Shown here: one piece after another, positions 46,196-58,028 of the stretch
How positions within the stretch are numbered: the stretch's first letter is position 1
Layout of the letters: every line of letters begins with the position of its first letter
DNA from: Armillaria gallica
Lineage: Eukaryota; Basidiomycota; Agaricomycetes; Agaricales; Physalacriaceae
Direction of reading: 5' to 3'
Assembly (NCBI GenBank): GCA_037576215.1
Contig: JBANDB010000018.1
Location: forward strand, 868,001-932,000
DNA: 64,000 nucleotides
Translations under genes and position numbers: made by a program
Notes under the pieces: generated by a model
The model's database searches: none
What the model was told of the DNA's origin: nothing
The model's input: the letters and a program-made list of their open reading frames with translations, nothing else

Positions 46196-46754
46196 TTACC
46201 GGCTTAAACTATAAACTCTTTGTCGAATTACCTTTCTCAAGGCTTTTATCTTTAAGCACCTCCGTTTGTGCCTACGCCAGTTTGCAGTGGAATATTTTGC
46301 TGTACCCCGGCGGTCCAGTGCAATTGTAATCCCACAAGCTGCACAGGTAATTGAAGAGACGGTGATTTTGGTAGCGTAAAGGTCCGCCTGGAGTGATGAG
46401 TACCGCTCTTTTGCAGTGAGACGACTCTTAGGTATAAGCGGCGCCTGCATGAACGGAAGGGATTAGGAAATTCACGCTTCATTTGGAAGTAAAACCTACC
46501 TTGACTGAGGGATGCTCCAGCATTGTCACGGCGTTTGCCAACAACCTGGTAAATATGTGTGCAGTGCTATACATGAAACACGTTGTACTAGACCCCTACA
46601 AGAGCTTATGAGGGCACGATATTGTGTGTGTTTGAATAATCCAATCGATCATTTTGGGATCAATAGATGACTGGTCATCCAAGCGGAAGCAGAAATACCA
46701 GGGGCAGCCGGTACAAAGACGAAAAACATAATTTTCGGTGGTGGTGTATGCCAT
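46196..46754 (-). CDS. Three-exon gene, 149-residue protein with two Cys/His modules
   Basis: Exons 46754-46600, 46545-46500 and 46444-46196; introns of 54 and 55 bp (GTAGGG/ACCAG and GTAGGT/TGCAG). Lengths 155+46+249 sum to 150 codons with the stop. The first module has CTGC followed by DWIIQTHTISC; the second has CAACG followed by ANWRRHKRRC, so each shows C-x2-C, then W, H and C in the same order, suggesting two zinc-binding units. The tail is basic. This resembles small fungal zinc-binding proteins with a C-x2-C...W-x2-H-x3-C signature; a nucleic-acid role is only a guess. The frame is open further upstream, so the start could be at 46862. Confidence 0.6.
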
Positions 46755-46862
46755 TACTTCTTTGTGCAAGAGGTTACCGTTGGGTACACATCGGTGTCCA
46801 CTTATATGTATACATCCACCGAAGCGAAGCAAATGGCCTCGGATGAACGGGATCAACAACAT

Positions 46863-47264
46863 TGGTCCGCAATGACCGGCTTTATTTCTAAATTACCTTC
46901 GGCCCGACGGCCCCAGTCTAATACTTATCGTTACGAAATGGGGACAACATCCCGCATACTCGCGGTCTTGGGCATATCATCATCATTGCCACTAACGAAG
47001 TTATCGAGACAGCGGCTCGATAAGGACTCTGTGGCGGGTTATCGTCTTTGCGCAAGACGTTGAAGACAAGAGGGATATTTTATCAGGTCCATGCTGCGTA
47101 CGCGTCGTCCCTGCTTAATCTCATGCATCGTATCATATTATAGTCTGGACACCCACATGTCATAACTCATACGTCTACCCTTATATCGCACAGCCGTCGT
47201 TGAGTCCAAATGTGTCGATGTTGCTAAATGACAAACCATCTCCGTCAATTATCTGCTCCTCGGA
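46863..47264. other. No supported gene
   Basis: Short frames only, between the zinc-binding gene and the fragment abutting segment B2. Confidence 0.3.
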
Positions 47265-47745
47265 GTCGTACTGTTGCAAGCGGCGGTGAGGTCGCTGAAT
47301 CTCACTGTACCTCCTAGCTCATCCGACGAGTCACTTCGCTACGGCGACGATCGACAATGTGTTCCGTGATGGCGGCCTCCTTACCATCCACTGTCAACAC
47401 ATCGCGAGTGCCACGGGCTTCCCACGTTAAGGCCATGCACGAAAGGACGAGCTCTAAGCTGGTGACCGAGTTTGTCTGCGCTGGGTCCAACACTGCGAAT
47501 GCAGCTCTATTCCTCTTCGTCTTTAATTCCAGCGCTGTGGGATGTCATGCGTTCCACTCCACCCAGTCAACAGCAAAATACTGGGTGGGTTTTCGGCTAG
47601 GCTCCCCCTTATGTTCTCTTGTTAATAACCCCATTAGAACGATCTTCGCCTTGACGCAACTATCCCTTGGAATTTTGGTATTTCCTTTGTAGTGAATACG
47701 AGCGACCAATGTCACCTCTGAAGCAGACTCTTGGGGAGACATCAA
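47265..47745 (-). pseudogene. Gene fragment abutting segment B2, one in-frame TGA
   Basis: One frame runs from 47745 to about 47265 with a single TGA near 47551. On either side it reads HYKGNTKIPRDSCVKAKIVL, TQYFAVDWVEWNA and then SVTSLELVLSCMALTWEARG and LTVDGKEAAITEHIV, clearly protein-like. It starts at the junction with the duplicated segment, so its upstream part may have been cut off by that rearrangement. I do not recognise the family. Confidence 0.4.
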
Positions 47746-49854
47746 TAAGCGCTATACTTATCAATGGCAACAATCCTACGTGTGATGATACAATTTAGCC
47801 TGCAAGATTCCAAGGGTTTCGTTAGTTACTACAGTCAGCGTCTCACACAGATAAACGAACTCACAATGAAACAATATATACACTTCGAGGAAAGTGCGAG
47901 CCGCCGTTTAAAGTGCTTCAGAGACCTTGGGAGCATCCCGACGAAGCTTGACAGTTTTCCTCCACTCTTTCTGGTTCTCACACTTGAAGTCTCCACCTAC
48001 ATATTTTGCTACACGATGATGGCACCATGATTCATTGTCGGTGCTCCAAAAACAAACATCGAACCCACTTCCTCTCCATGCGGTGGGTTTGGGGATCCAG
48101 GACAAGTTCTCTGTAAACTGACCTCCACGCTCGTCTTCAGTTTTCTTACGCCCCGCGTTTCTTTTCTTCAACCCACGCGACCTTGTACACGCAGGAGATA
48201 ATATGGAGTTCACCGACCAGGTACGCGCCAAATAGATTTTTGGATCATGGGGAAAGTCATCAAGTGGGTCTGTGACGGCAACCGGGATGGGTGGAAGACT
48301 CTCGGTCCCCAAGAGGACGAATTGCCCGCCGTCCTTAGTGCTTACGATCTTTCGAAGGGATACACTGTTCCAATGTCAGCCCGACAAGTATAAGGCCAAC
48401 TGGGCGAAAAGAAAATACCTGTCAGTGGCAGCAGCGCCTGTTGAAGGACTCGCGCCCGCGTTGGAAGACAGTGGCAATCTGGAGAGGTGTCAGCCTGCTT
48501 CAACATCATCCTGGTTCGTATGTGAGTGTACCGTGTACGTGACTCAGAATCTTAGCCGTGAATTCGCAATTCAAACTCTGCTAAAGTGGGACCTTAGCAG
48601 GAGTTTGGGTACCAGGAGATTCAAACCCTGCCAAAGTGGGACCTTGGCAAGAAGTTTACGAGCCAAAAGATGGCGCCAAAGTGGAACCTTGGCTCGTTCA
48701 GTTGGCAATGTCCCGCGCCATTGAATATAGGGCTGGTCGTGAAGAGGTTCGGACTTGGTGCAAAATTTCCTGTCTGGTTGAAACTCCGACAGCTTCAGAT
48801 ACAAACATGTGCAAAGACTACACTAAGTTGCTTCCGGCTCTAAGTAATGTCGATCTCACGCACTCCCACCCAACTGCCATCCCATGGCGGCGGTGTATTT
48901 GCTTGGATGACTGGACCTAACCTGCTCATCTCATGGCTGGAGGTCTAGCATCACACTGTGCGCTGGGATTGGTTCCATGACGGTGATCCTACCACGCCTA
49001 GAGCGGAGTGCTTCAAGTGGGCACTGGGATTCTGCTGTTATTTCATGGCGGCGCTCCTACCACAGAGTCGATTACCTCTACGTTTATTCCAATATTAGGG
49101 CGACCTGCTCTCTGAGCACCTCCTCCAGCACCAACATCGGTGATTCTCTTCCAAACCAGGCGTTCGCTTGCTCCGCTGAGGACGCGTTGAACCTCCGTCC
49201 TACCTTCTCATCGCGACCAGCCCCTCTTCAGCCCTGGAAATCTCGAAGAAAGGCACCATTTGCCACAAAACTCATTAGTCTCTCTGTGTGGGATTTCGCA
49301 TGCCGGGTCTCTACGGCTATCCCCGTCTTGTTATAGTAAGCACCTCCCCGTATCCAGGCGTGGCGAATTAGCTGACAATTGTTATCATAGAAGATGAAGC
49401 TCGGCAGGCCGTTTGAGTACTTAGACGTCGCGAATGTAATATTGAGGAAATCCTGTTAAATCTCTGAGCCACCTTCGCACAAACTTCCGGTGTGAGCCTT
49501 ATATTACATGCTGTCAAGGATTCTGCGTTATAGAGCGTGTAGAGAAACACGATGGCGCTACAGGGTCTGACAAAGAGCTATTTGTTGTCCGATTCAACCG
49601 CCCGACTGCGGTGGTTGTCACTTTCAGCGCCTAAAGGAGCATTCCGCACAGAACGCAGACCTGTGCCGTTCGAGAGGTCGCTGCAGCCGCTCTTGTATCT
49701 CCAGGTGTAGGCGTTGTGGATTCTTCTGATTCGACCTCCGAGCGCGGGCGTCGTAGATGCTGCGCTATCAGCTCTTTCATTCCCTTTTGCGTGCGTCGAC
49801 GAAGCTCTAACTCTCGATCGCGGTGGGCTGGCGTCGAGCAGGCGAGAGACTTGT
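47734..49854 (-). repeat. Duplicated segment B, copy 2 (inverted relative to copy 1)
   Basis: Reverse complement of 29855-31975 with few differences. It contains the same truncated gene fragment on the minus strand (about 48478-47908) and the same three hairpin units. Beyond 49854 the flanks differ. Copies 1 and 2 form a 2.1-kb inverted repeat with a 15.8-kb interval between them. Confidence 0.9.
47908..48478 (-). pseudogene. Truncated gene-family member in segment B2
   Basis: Counterpart of 31231-31801 in copy 1: the same two 5' exons with the intron, then the unrelated open tail ending in TAA at 47908. It is a non-functional 5' fragment by comparison with copy 3. Confidence 0.5.
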
Positions 49855-50235
49855 CGAGTTTCTCGGGAGGCTGATCAGATCCCGCGACAAAATACTTGTT
49901 CTTTCGGTCCCTGTGTGAGGGGTGAGGCCCACATAGCTGGCCGCCTTCCCCCCATGCATGGATATCTTGCAGCGATGCGCCCAGTGTTCCTGGCGGGTCC
50001 CAACCATGCGATATGTGTTGCACTCTTCTAACGCTGCAGTCAGACGATCTCGTTGCAGGCCCCTATAATCTGCAGTGGCTGTTGAAGTGATCCAGCAGTA
50101 GCCCATGTGAGGAGAAAGCGCCGTGAACCATCTCGCCTACCATCACATCGTTCTACTTGAGGTCATAGGAACAGTCGTTGCGGATGATCCTACGCCTTGG
50201 TGTACCGCTGCGCTATCCCGCTGGCTGAGGCGCTG

Positions 50236-50532
50236 TCATCCAGTGTTTGAAAGCCCACACCTTTCTAGTGTACAGACGTACTGTAGAGCGGCCATGAGCT
50301 CGCGGAACGACTCGATCAGTCTAACCTCTACGAACACCATCTCTTCCGCCTCGCATTTCGCTATAATATGCCCGTCTGGTTGCAGGGCCCTGCGCATCTT
50401 GAACCTGGTAATTCGCGTGGAATCAAGTTTTACATTCTGGCGGTAAGTATCTCGGTGAAATCGGATCCAGAGGTGAAACTGACTACGGCAATAGTAGCTC
50501 TTCACAAGTATTGGTAGTACCAATCGCGTCAA
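50236..50532 (-). CDS. Short coding-like frame, unknown function
   Basis: The 98-codon frame contains DGHIIAKCEAEEMVFVEVRL and SFRELMAALQYVCTLERCGL. Composition is protein-like but no family is recognised; it may be one exon of a longer gene or debris beside segment B2. Confidence 0.25.
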   Translation of the reverse strand: MTRLVLPILVKSYYCRSQFHLWIRFHRDTYRQNVKLDSTRITRFKMRRALQPDGHIIAKCEAEEMVFVEVRLIESFRELMAALQYVCTLERCGLSNTG

Positions 50533-50708
50533 GTATACAGCCGTGCCTCAGATCCACTTAATTATGAATGCCTTATGACCATCAGTGATCACAGCAGCCC
50601 TGCTTTACGGGACAGTTACATTCATCATCTTTGTATAAACAATAATACCACTCGGTGGATACGCAAACATCAAGAAGTAATTGCGTCTGATGACCCTCCA
50701 AGCTTCAT

Positions 50709-53700
50709 TTACCCACCGAAATTTCCAAACCACATACCCAGGTCGGAGCGCGGCAGGTAGTTATTCCCGGGTTCATTTTCAGTTCCGAAAAGGCCCGCAA
50801 AGCCTTGGTCATATTCAACAGAACGTTGAAAGGTATAATCGCCCCACATGTCGGGTTGAGGAGGCTGCATGGCCCCGATGGTTGGCGTATCACCGCCAGT
50901 GACGTTGTAGGCAACATCATGGCATTTCAGGGGAGGGCCATAGACTGCAACGGAACTAGCCTGAACGACCTGCTCGGCCTGTGTGTCGACATAATGGTGC
51001 GGAGCACTGCAGAACGATATGTCGTTTGGAGCATCAAGGGTATGGGCTAAGCCCTTGCTTTCCTCCCCGCTGAAGTTTAAGGGAGGCCGCGTTTCTGGGG
51101 TAAAAAGACAGTAGTCTTGCATAGAGAATTGTAAGGCGTCGGTGTCATCTGGATTGTATAAACTATTAGGCAATGCGTATCGTTTTGAAATCTCTTACGT
51201 TACCTTGTCTATCATTCGCCGAAGGGAAGAACAGACTCCAGGGGTCCAACAGGCGAGAACGATCAAGTATCATTTGATCATCTTTCGTTAGTAGATTCTC
51301 CTCAATAGCAACGTCGGGACCTGCATCGCGAGAGAAAGCTGAGAATAAGTTGTTTGAAAGAAGGAGGTGAGGTGTTACAGGAAGACTAACCTTTGATATG
51401 GCGCGAAATTGGATCTGAACGAACGCCTATGGTGTTCGCAGCAAAGTGGTGCTCCATAAAGTATTTATGAGAGTCATCGTCTCGTCCCGTCTTCGCCGCC
51501 TTCTCGATGGAAATGCCCTCTCCTCCTACCGTATCTTTCGCGGGGTCAGGAGTTTTGTAGTCGCCACCCATTGCCCAGTCATCCGCTTCAATTCCACCAT
51601 CGCTCGATATAAGATATTCTTCACAACCCTTATCTATTGACACCGTCCCGGATTCGTCGTTGGGTCCGTCATCTTCGTCGTTGTCGTATCCGCCGCCAGA
51701 GTCACAGAGATTTTTGTACAGAACGGACCAAGGGTGGCCGTCAACATCTTCCATCGACAGGTTCTTTTCAGCCTCCTTCATTGGTGAATCTTCACCTTCA
51801 TACAAAGCGTCCCGAGCCGCTTCATCAGCTTCTGTTAAGCCCATTGGAGTCACGGAAACTGAGCGAAAACCTTCTCCACCTACCTTCGACCCGTTTAGAT
51901 GGCCCCTGGGAGATCTCCCCATAGGGATTGACGGATCCCGTTTTTGCAAGGTCAGCCTGCAGAGTTCTCACTCTGTTCTGTCAATGAAAGTAGTCAGTAA
52001 GGAGTCTCCAATAGCTACGGGCCACATACATGCAAGACAGCGGCCCTTCCACCGTACATGGCGGCAGACTGGAAGAGACGCGCAGCGGCGTCGAACCTTT
52101 TTAATGCCGGGATGTTGATGGCATGATCTACCACCTTCTTAGCCACGAGATAAAGTACGGTCTAAGTTTAATATTAACAACACATTTATTCTCACTTTTG
52201 GCACTCACCGTCGCCGAGAAAACATGCAACCAATAGTCCCAAACACGGGCGATTGGCGCCGGGAATTGACGAAAGAGATCTTTGACGGAGCAGACAAATC
52301 TCCAAGCGTTGTCATATGTACAAGTGTAAGAGTAAGAATATTCGCTTGCCGTTGGACAGTGAGGGCATTCATGTACCGCCAACTCAAAATGCCGCATATG
52401 TAAATAGATTGTCGCTAGAACCAAAGGTGGTCAGAGGAGCTTTAGACATGGAGAATAACCGCACTTAGTTGAATATAACTTCGAGGGAGCCAAAAAGCTA
52501 GGCTTTCCGGCAATTGCACGCCTTTGGGACAGTCTCCCTGAGCACATTCAGGCAGTTTCGCTTTCCCCAATCGACGGGAGAACTTGAGAACTGCGTCATA
52601 GTCAGGCCAAGCCCTTTCGTATTTGTCGTTGATGATGGGCATGAGATAGCTGCAAGTAAAGGCCATTTTCCAAATGTGGACTTGATGTCGAAATGAGTGT
52701 AGTTCTATGAATAGGAATAGAACTTACAGTCGAAGTTTTCCTCTGTTCGTTGAGACACAGTGGACCCCGATGAGATGTTCATACAGAGCGGCGGATTTCC
52801 CATTGCGAGACTCTGTGCGAGCTGCCATCAGAGACAAGATGCGATACTGAAGTGGAAAGATACAAGCCTGCAAGGCATCTCTGACGATAATATCTTCTAC
52901 CAAGGTTCTGATTCTGGATATCTCCTTAGCAGAGCCGCGGGCGTCATGGTTTATATCTTTTATATTCAGCGAAATCGGTCTGAGAGCCAAGGGACTTACT
53001 GATGGATATCTGTGAAAGGCGATAAACGAGATCACACATCGGAAGAAAGTGACTCACCTCCAGTATGGCACTTCTCGATTTTTGCGACCAATCGGCATTC
53101 TCACCTGTGATAATACCCTCGCAGAGTGCCAGTAAAGCACACGCCTGTGTGTAGACAACTGACTTCGCTCCACTACAGGCATTGAGCGCGACTTCCGACA
53201 GCCGACGGTAGGCACTACACTGTGGGGTAACGCGTGCTTTCTTGCCTGCAGGGTCTGAAAGAACGCCCAAAGAGAGGACGGCAAAAAGAAGCGAGAGTTC
53301 ATCGACTCTTCCCTTTGACTTCGGCAAGCCGTGATCATACCACCCGGGGAGCACTTCCGCTATCACTTGCTGAGCGCTTGCAGCACCAAACAGCAAAGGC
53401 GCAAGGTCAGAATATGCTTGACAGAGCCTGCAGGATTCTCCGTAGTCGGGAAGTTTATTTGAAAGTTCACTGATATCGAAGGGCAAACAGGCGACCACGG
53501 AGGATGAAGAGGGGACCTGATAACCAAACTTTCAAGGCATGGAGGCTCGCTTTCATAGAATGGGTACATACGCATATTGACTGTGGGAAAAAATATAAAA
53601 CAAAACTTAATGATGTGAGCTTTGTACCGAAAGAGGAACGGACCTGAAGAACGTCTGAGGTTTCTTCCCGCAATTCGGCCGTCGCAACACACAGTTCGGG

Positions 53701-53991
53701 CGACATTGACTTAGTGACATTGACGCTAGACCTCGCATTCCCCTTGAGTGAGTTTCTCGCCCGCATTCTAGCTTTGGTAGAGACCCTTTGACACTTGTCC
53801 GCCAATCCATGACTTTGGCAGCTGAAAAGAATATGAGGAGGACATACGCGCAATAAAATAAGGCTATGATACTTCGAGCAAGGATTGCCGATATCGCACT
53901 TTCTCTTCAACCGACGGCAAAGTACACAGGAAGACCCTTTGGCCATCGCGGGTTTCCTCTTCTGAGGGTTTGACGTGCTGCGGGCTCTCAT
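50709..53991 (-). CDS. Zn(II)2Cys6 fungal transcription factor
   Basis: A DNA-binding regulator. Exons 53991-53873, 53821-53644, 53580-53572 (9 nt), 53516-53058 are in phase. The binuclear cluster is split by intron 53822-53872: CVLCRRLKRKC, DIGNPC, S-N-C, then QSHGLADKC, i.e. C-x2-C-x6-C-x5-C-x2-C-x8-C. Exon 4 begins the fungal regulatory middle homology region (ACALLALCEGIITGENADW); AQSLAMGNPPLCMNISSGS (about 52.8 kb) matches its SLxxGRPP core, but this frame has a TGA at 52828-52830. Later segments (RFVCSVKDLFRQFPAP, VWDYWLHVFS, INIPALKRFDAAARLFQSAA) and an acidic stretch (51949-51386) follow; the C-terminus reads PPQPDMWGDYTF. Exons between 53.05 and 52.0 kb are unresolved, so it may be intact or recently broken. 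Confidence 0.75.
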
Positions 53992-54915
53992 GCTTGCCTT
54001 CGTATCACTTGAACGTCGTCGCAGGCGGTAGCTGAGTATTGATATGCTTGAATCCTTGTCACAGCTGCTGGACGATGAGAAGAAGTAGATAGGTGAACGA
54101 ATACGAGGGCCAAGTCAAGCAACGGTGGAATAACTTATAAGCGTCCTTTTTAAAATCAAGCATATCTGGCTATGTATTCACTTGATAAATTCGCCTTCCT
54201 TCCTTCCTTCCGTAGCCTCCATAGTTAACAAAATTTGTGCATGGAACGTAATTTAGTGTAAGCAAGTTCTTGATGGGAGTAAATCAAACTTAACACTCAG
54301 ATAGCGCAAAAACCCCTTGGGTAATGTATCACATAGACTGCCCGATCCAATGAGTCATCGAATGGCTGTCTAGTGAGTCCAGCGAATCTTCTGGACCAAG
54401 ACATTCTCAGGTAGAGTATGATCGTGGGGGACTTTCTGATTGCGGAGGACTAACATTATTAGTTCGTCGATTGATCCAGACCATCATAGAATTTTATGGA
54501 ACAGTGACGGTGGATAGTGCTACGACGAAGCTTTAGAAACAAAAATAGAGTACTGAGCAAGTGAAACAAGATCTCGTGCATAAGTTCCCTCAAAAAACGT
54601 ATTATATATGCACCGTAATGCACATACTTCTCAACCAATAAATAAATATATTATTGTACTTCTCAACCTATTTGCACGGGTAGAATAGATAGATATGCCA
54701 CCCACAAAATATTGAAATATCGTCGCGTTTTTTATTTGGCCATGTAGTCCGTATCCCCCTCGGCATACTATCTTCAAGCGTAAACGAAGCTCAACACATG
54801 GGCGACAGTAGTTACGTGTCAGTGGAATGTTGAATAGGGGTTCGAAGGATCTGATGACGAGAGCATCAATGGACCTTCTGCGCCTGTGACAGTTGCCCGA
54901 GTTCCCTAGAAATAC
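53992..54915. other. No supported gene; promoter side of the transcription factor
   Basis: AT-rich, no convincing frame. A ttcc microsatellite lies near 54192-54210. Confidence 0.4.
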
Positions 54916-55175
54916 TCAGTCAGCCAATGGGACTTCATCCATGATGAGAGGATTCTTCCGGTCGAGATTGCGGGATTCTGTGAGGATAGGATGAAGATAT
55001 ATGCCTCAAAGAATATATGCGTGGATATTGGTACTTTAACAACAAAATGTCTTTCAAAGGGCACCATACGTTGTAAAATGTCGATCATTGCTTCTATTGC
55101 ATTCGGGTTTTGGTGCGCTGAGGAACCAGATGCCGATCCGGCTCCTCCTGATCCTGGTGGAGGATTTGGAGCCAT
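54916..55175 (-). CDS. Small gene, unknown function
   Basis: From ATG at 55175 the frame reads MAPNPPPGSGGAG, a flexible start, then NPNAIEAMIDILQRMVPFER. A probable intron (about 54978-55040) follows; beyond it either of two frames is open to a nearby stop. Which frame is used depends on the exact donor, so the C-terminus is uncertain. It may also be part of a longer gene. Confidence 0.3.
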
Positions 55176-55939
55176 GTTGAAAGGCCACACTGGATTAAAA
55201 CGACGACGGCATGATGGCGAATGGTCCTCTGAGCTTAGTCAGCACCTTATGAGGTATCCGCAAGCTCCTGCCTCAACGTCCATGTCCGAGTCGTACATAC
55301 GCATGACGTGGATGGATAGAGGGGAAGTTGATCATGCTTCTACTATGACGAGGTTGTCTGACTGGCTCATGTGCTAAATATCGGGGTGATCGATGATCGC
55401 TAAAAACGGGAAGGTACATACTGTAACTAACTTACTTTGAGTCCGACGTCCTCGCACTTGATCTGTTCTCCGGATACAGCTGCTCGATCCAGATACACCA
55501 AAAATGTTTCCGTGCCGCTCTCCAACATCCCCCTTGCAGGGCCCTGGGACGTTTTATGGAGGGTTTCCAAGATGCAGCCCATCACTCATAACATTGGCAA
55601 GGCCCGTATCTGAGGCAAAGCCTGCTGCGTTTTCTACTACTGATCCATAACTGCCTACAACTACCTACGTCCCCAAACATTAAGTCCAAAATATGCTAAA
55701 AGAGAGCGTTCAACATTTCCTCCATCGCGTCGTAACTGGCTTGTTCTTCTCTCTCCAGCGTTCAACGCCCTATCTTTAGTCGCGGACTTGACACCCTCCA
55801 TCATTAACTCGTTTCTTTTTAAAACGCGATCCAACTTGATCATCGTTTTGGCGAGTTCCACCCCATACCCTTCTCAATCCAAGTCTTTGAGCCCTAGAAC
55901 AATTTTCTTTTCATCTTCTTGCCATTGGCGATCCGCCCA

Positions 55940-56405
55940 TCATACCCCCGCTGCCCGGAGCGAGATGGGTTGTCTCGGGCCAAAAATCTGGCCCATGGAG
56001 ATAGCGTCCGAGCCGTTTTGCTATAAGCGAGTCGTTCGGGAGAGCGTTGAGCGTGTTGGAGGATGATGATGACGGCAAGGCCGCGCGCACGTCCTAAATA
56101 CGAGAACATTAGTGCATAGCAGAATGAATCATCAAAGTGGAACTCACCTTGCATGGGGATTCGATATTCACTGCTGAGGTCTTCCACGATACAAGGATCC
56201 AACGCTGCAGCTGAAGCAACCGTAGGTGCATGTCCAATGGTTTGTGCGTCGTTCTTGCTCGCCGGACAGAGATACATTGTCTCGTGCCAAAAGCGGCATG
56301 CCGTGCTGATGCGTCGATTGGATTATGGAGGAAGTGACCGCATGAGTCTGCAAAAAAATAAGTCAGATCAAAAAAAAAGATGAAAAAAAGAACAGAGTGC
56401 CGCAC
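55940..56405 (-). CDS. Two-exon coding-like region, unknown function
   Basis: An exon ending NIESPCK at about 56157 joins, through an intron GTGAGT...TTTAG (about 56103-56156), in phase to ALPSSSSSNTLNALPNDSLI and GRYLHGPDFWPETTHLAPGS, then Gly/Met-rich GGMMGGSPMARR. An alternative exon-1 frame (VEDLSSEYRIPMQ) is equally open. No family recognised. Confidence 0.3.
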
Positions 56406-57133
56406 TTGTATTCAATCCGTGGACCCTCCCATTGTCCAAGAGCATCTACGATGGTTCTCCCATCGTTATTGTTGTCCTTGTCAGCTGCCCTCCCATTCCA
56501 CCCTTGCTCACCGGAAGCCCATACATCGTCTCGCTATAAAGCCTGTGTGTCATTAGAAACTGTCGACCAAAGCGAGGCTATCGATAGAGGTACATACCGT
56601 TCGGTAGCTACTAGGCAGGATAGTTCAGTGATACTGGTTCGATGGACTAAGGCGGTGGATGCCGAGGATGCCGAGCGAGGACCCCGAAAGAGAGGTACGG
56701 CTAATTACTAGGGAAGGAAGTTTGTCGAAGTTGGCGATTTCGCGGCGAGGCGGTAATGGGCGATGTGGAGAAGTGTCTCTACTCCGCGAGAAGTACGCAA
56801 CCGTGCGATCACAGTAGTACGAGCCTTCGTGGCCACAGCAACATGGCTTGCCATATTAGGACTGGGGCCGTTTCTGATTGGAACCTTGTGCCGGCCACAT
56901 AGCTCGGCCCGAGAAGCGCTCGCCTTTTAATATTACAACTTCCGTTTAAGTATGTCTCGATTTGGAGAGTGTCTCGGGCCGGTTGTTGACTCTCTAGTTG
57001 CCTATCGTCATCCGGTTTGAGAATGACGTTTTCTGCCTTGAACCCGGTTGTTTCGGCGAAAGTACTCCGCAGAGAATTCTTTCTTACAGCTGACGTCGGC
57101 ACTTGGAAACTGGTATATATGATGCCCTGATGG

Positions 57134-58028
57134 GTGGCTATTGCTCGTGTTGTAATGGACATCCTTGTCGACGAAACTGTATCTCTCTCAGCGCACACAC
57201 TGTTAACACGCTACATCGAGATGGAAAACTCCGTCAATACTTTACTCAACGCTGCCCTTGGGGATCCTCATGGACTTCAGCAACAGCTGAGCTTCGTAAT
57301 ATCGTATGAGGCTTCCCTAGAAAGGGTACGCGACTTCATAAATTGAATATTCAGGTCTAACAGTTCCACGCAGCTTCAACACGCGCTGCCCACAGAGCAA
57401 ACTATTATTATCCGTGGAAAGCTTCTGACGTTCAAAAGACTCCTCCAAGAAGCGTTGGATCTTCCCCATCATCTCCCGGTCCTAATTCCTAGAGAACCCA
57501 AGCAATTAGCAGGAAGGCGTACCCCCGCCTCTGTCGACCCACAGCTGCTGAAGGACTTAACCAGGAATTACGGTGGCGCTGTGAAAATAGGAAAGCTATT
57601 GGGATTCAGCGCGAAGACCATCCGAAAACTCCAGCTCAAATCGAATCTGGTATCGTCCAGACAAGCGCCCTTGCAGAGCTCCTATGGTGGCCCTCCAAGG
57701 CAATTTGGCCCACCTTCCATCTCCTTCCAATCCTTTCCCCCAGGCAAGTTCTCCGATTTGTTCCCCTTATTGCTCACTAACGCCTTTTCCAGAGCGTTTG
57801 TTGTTGCGGAAGTGTCTTTGCATATTCGTAGATGGATATTCCCGTGCAGTATCGGCGGCTCGGATTTTCGATGTTAATCAACGCAACACAGTTCCAAAGG
57901 CCGCCTTAGAGGCGGCCGTGCGCTTGAGGGCACCCGCGCATTGTCGAGGCGATCATGGTAATAATAACATGCCAGTCGAGTGGTTTAATTGTTATCGGGG
58001 AAGCAATGGGTATACCGAGGGGAAGTGA
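57134..58028 (+). pseudogene. DDE integrase-type transposase remnant
   Basis: This matches the integrase-core transposase family common in mushrooms. The first part reads LLTRYIEMENSVNTLL; a TGA at about 57346 interrupts it, and the same frame continues KLLTFKRLLQEALDLPHHLP. A helix-turn-helix follows: SVDPQLLKDLTRNYGGAVKI, then LLGFSAKTIRKLQ. After a frame change, IFVDGYSRAVSAARI and RAPAHCRGDHGNNN appear; the D of FVDGYS and the D of GDHGN are the first two catalytic Asp of the DDE core. The region between the helix-turn-helix and the core is shorter than usual and the third acidic residue and C-terminus are missing, so the copy is dead. Confidence 0.75.
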
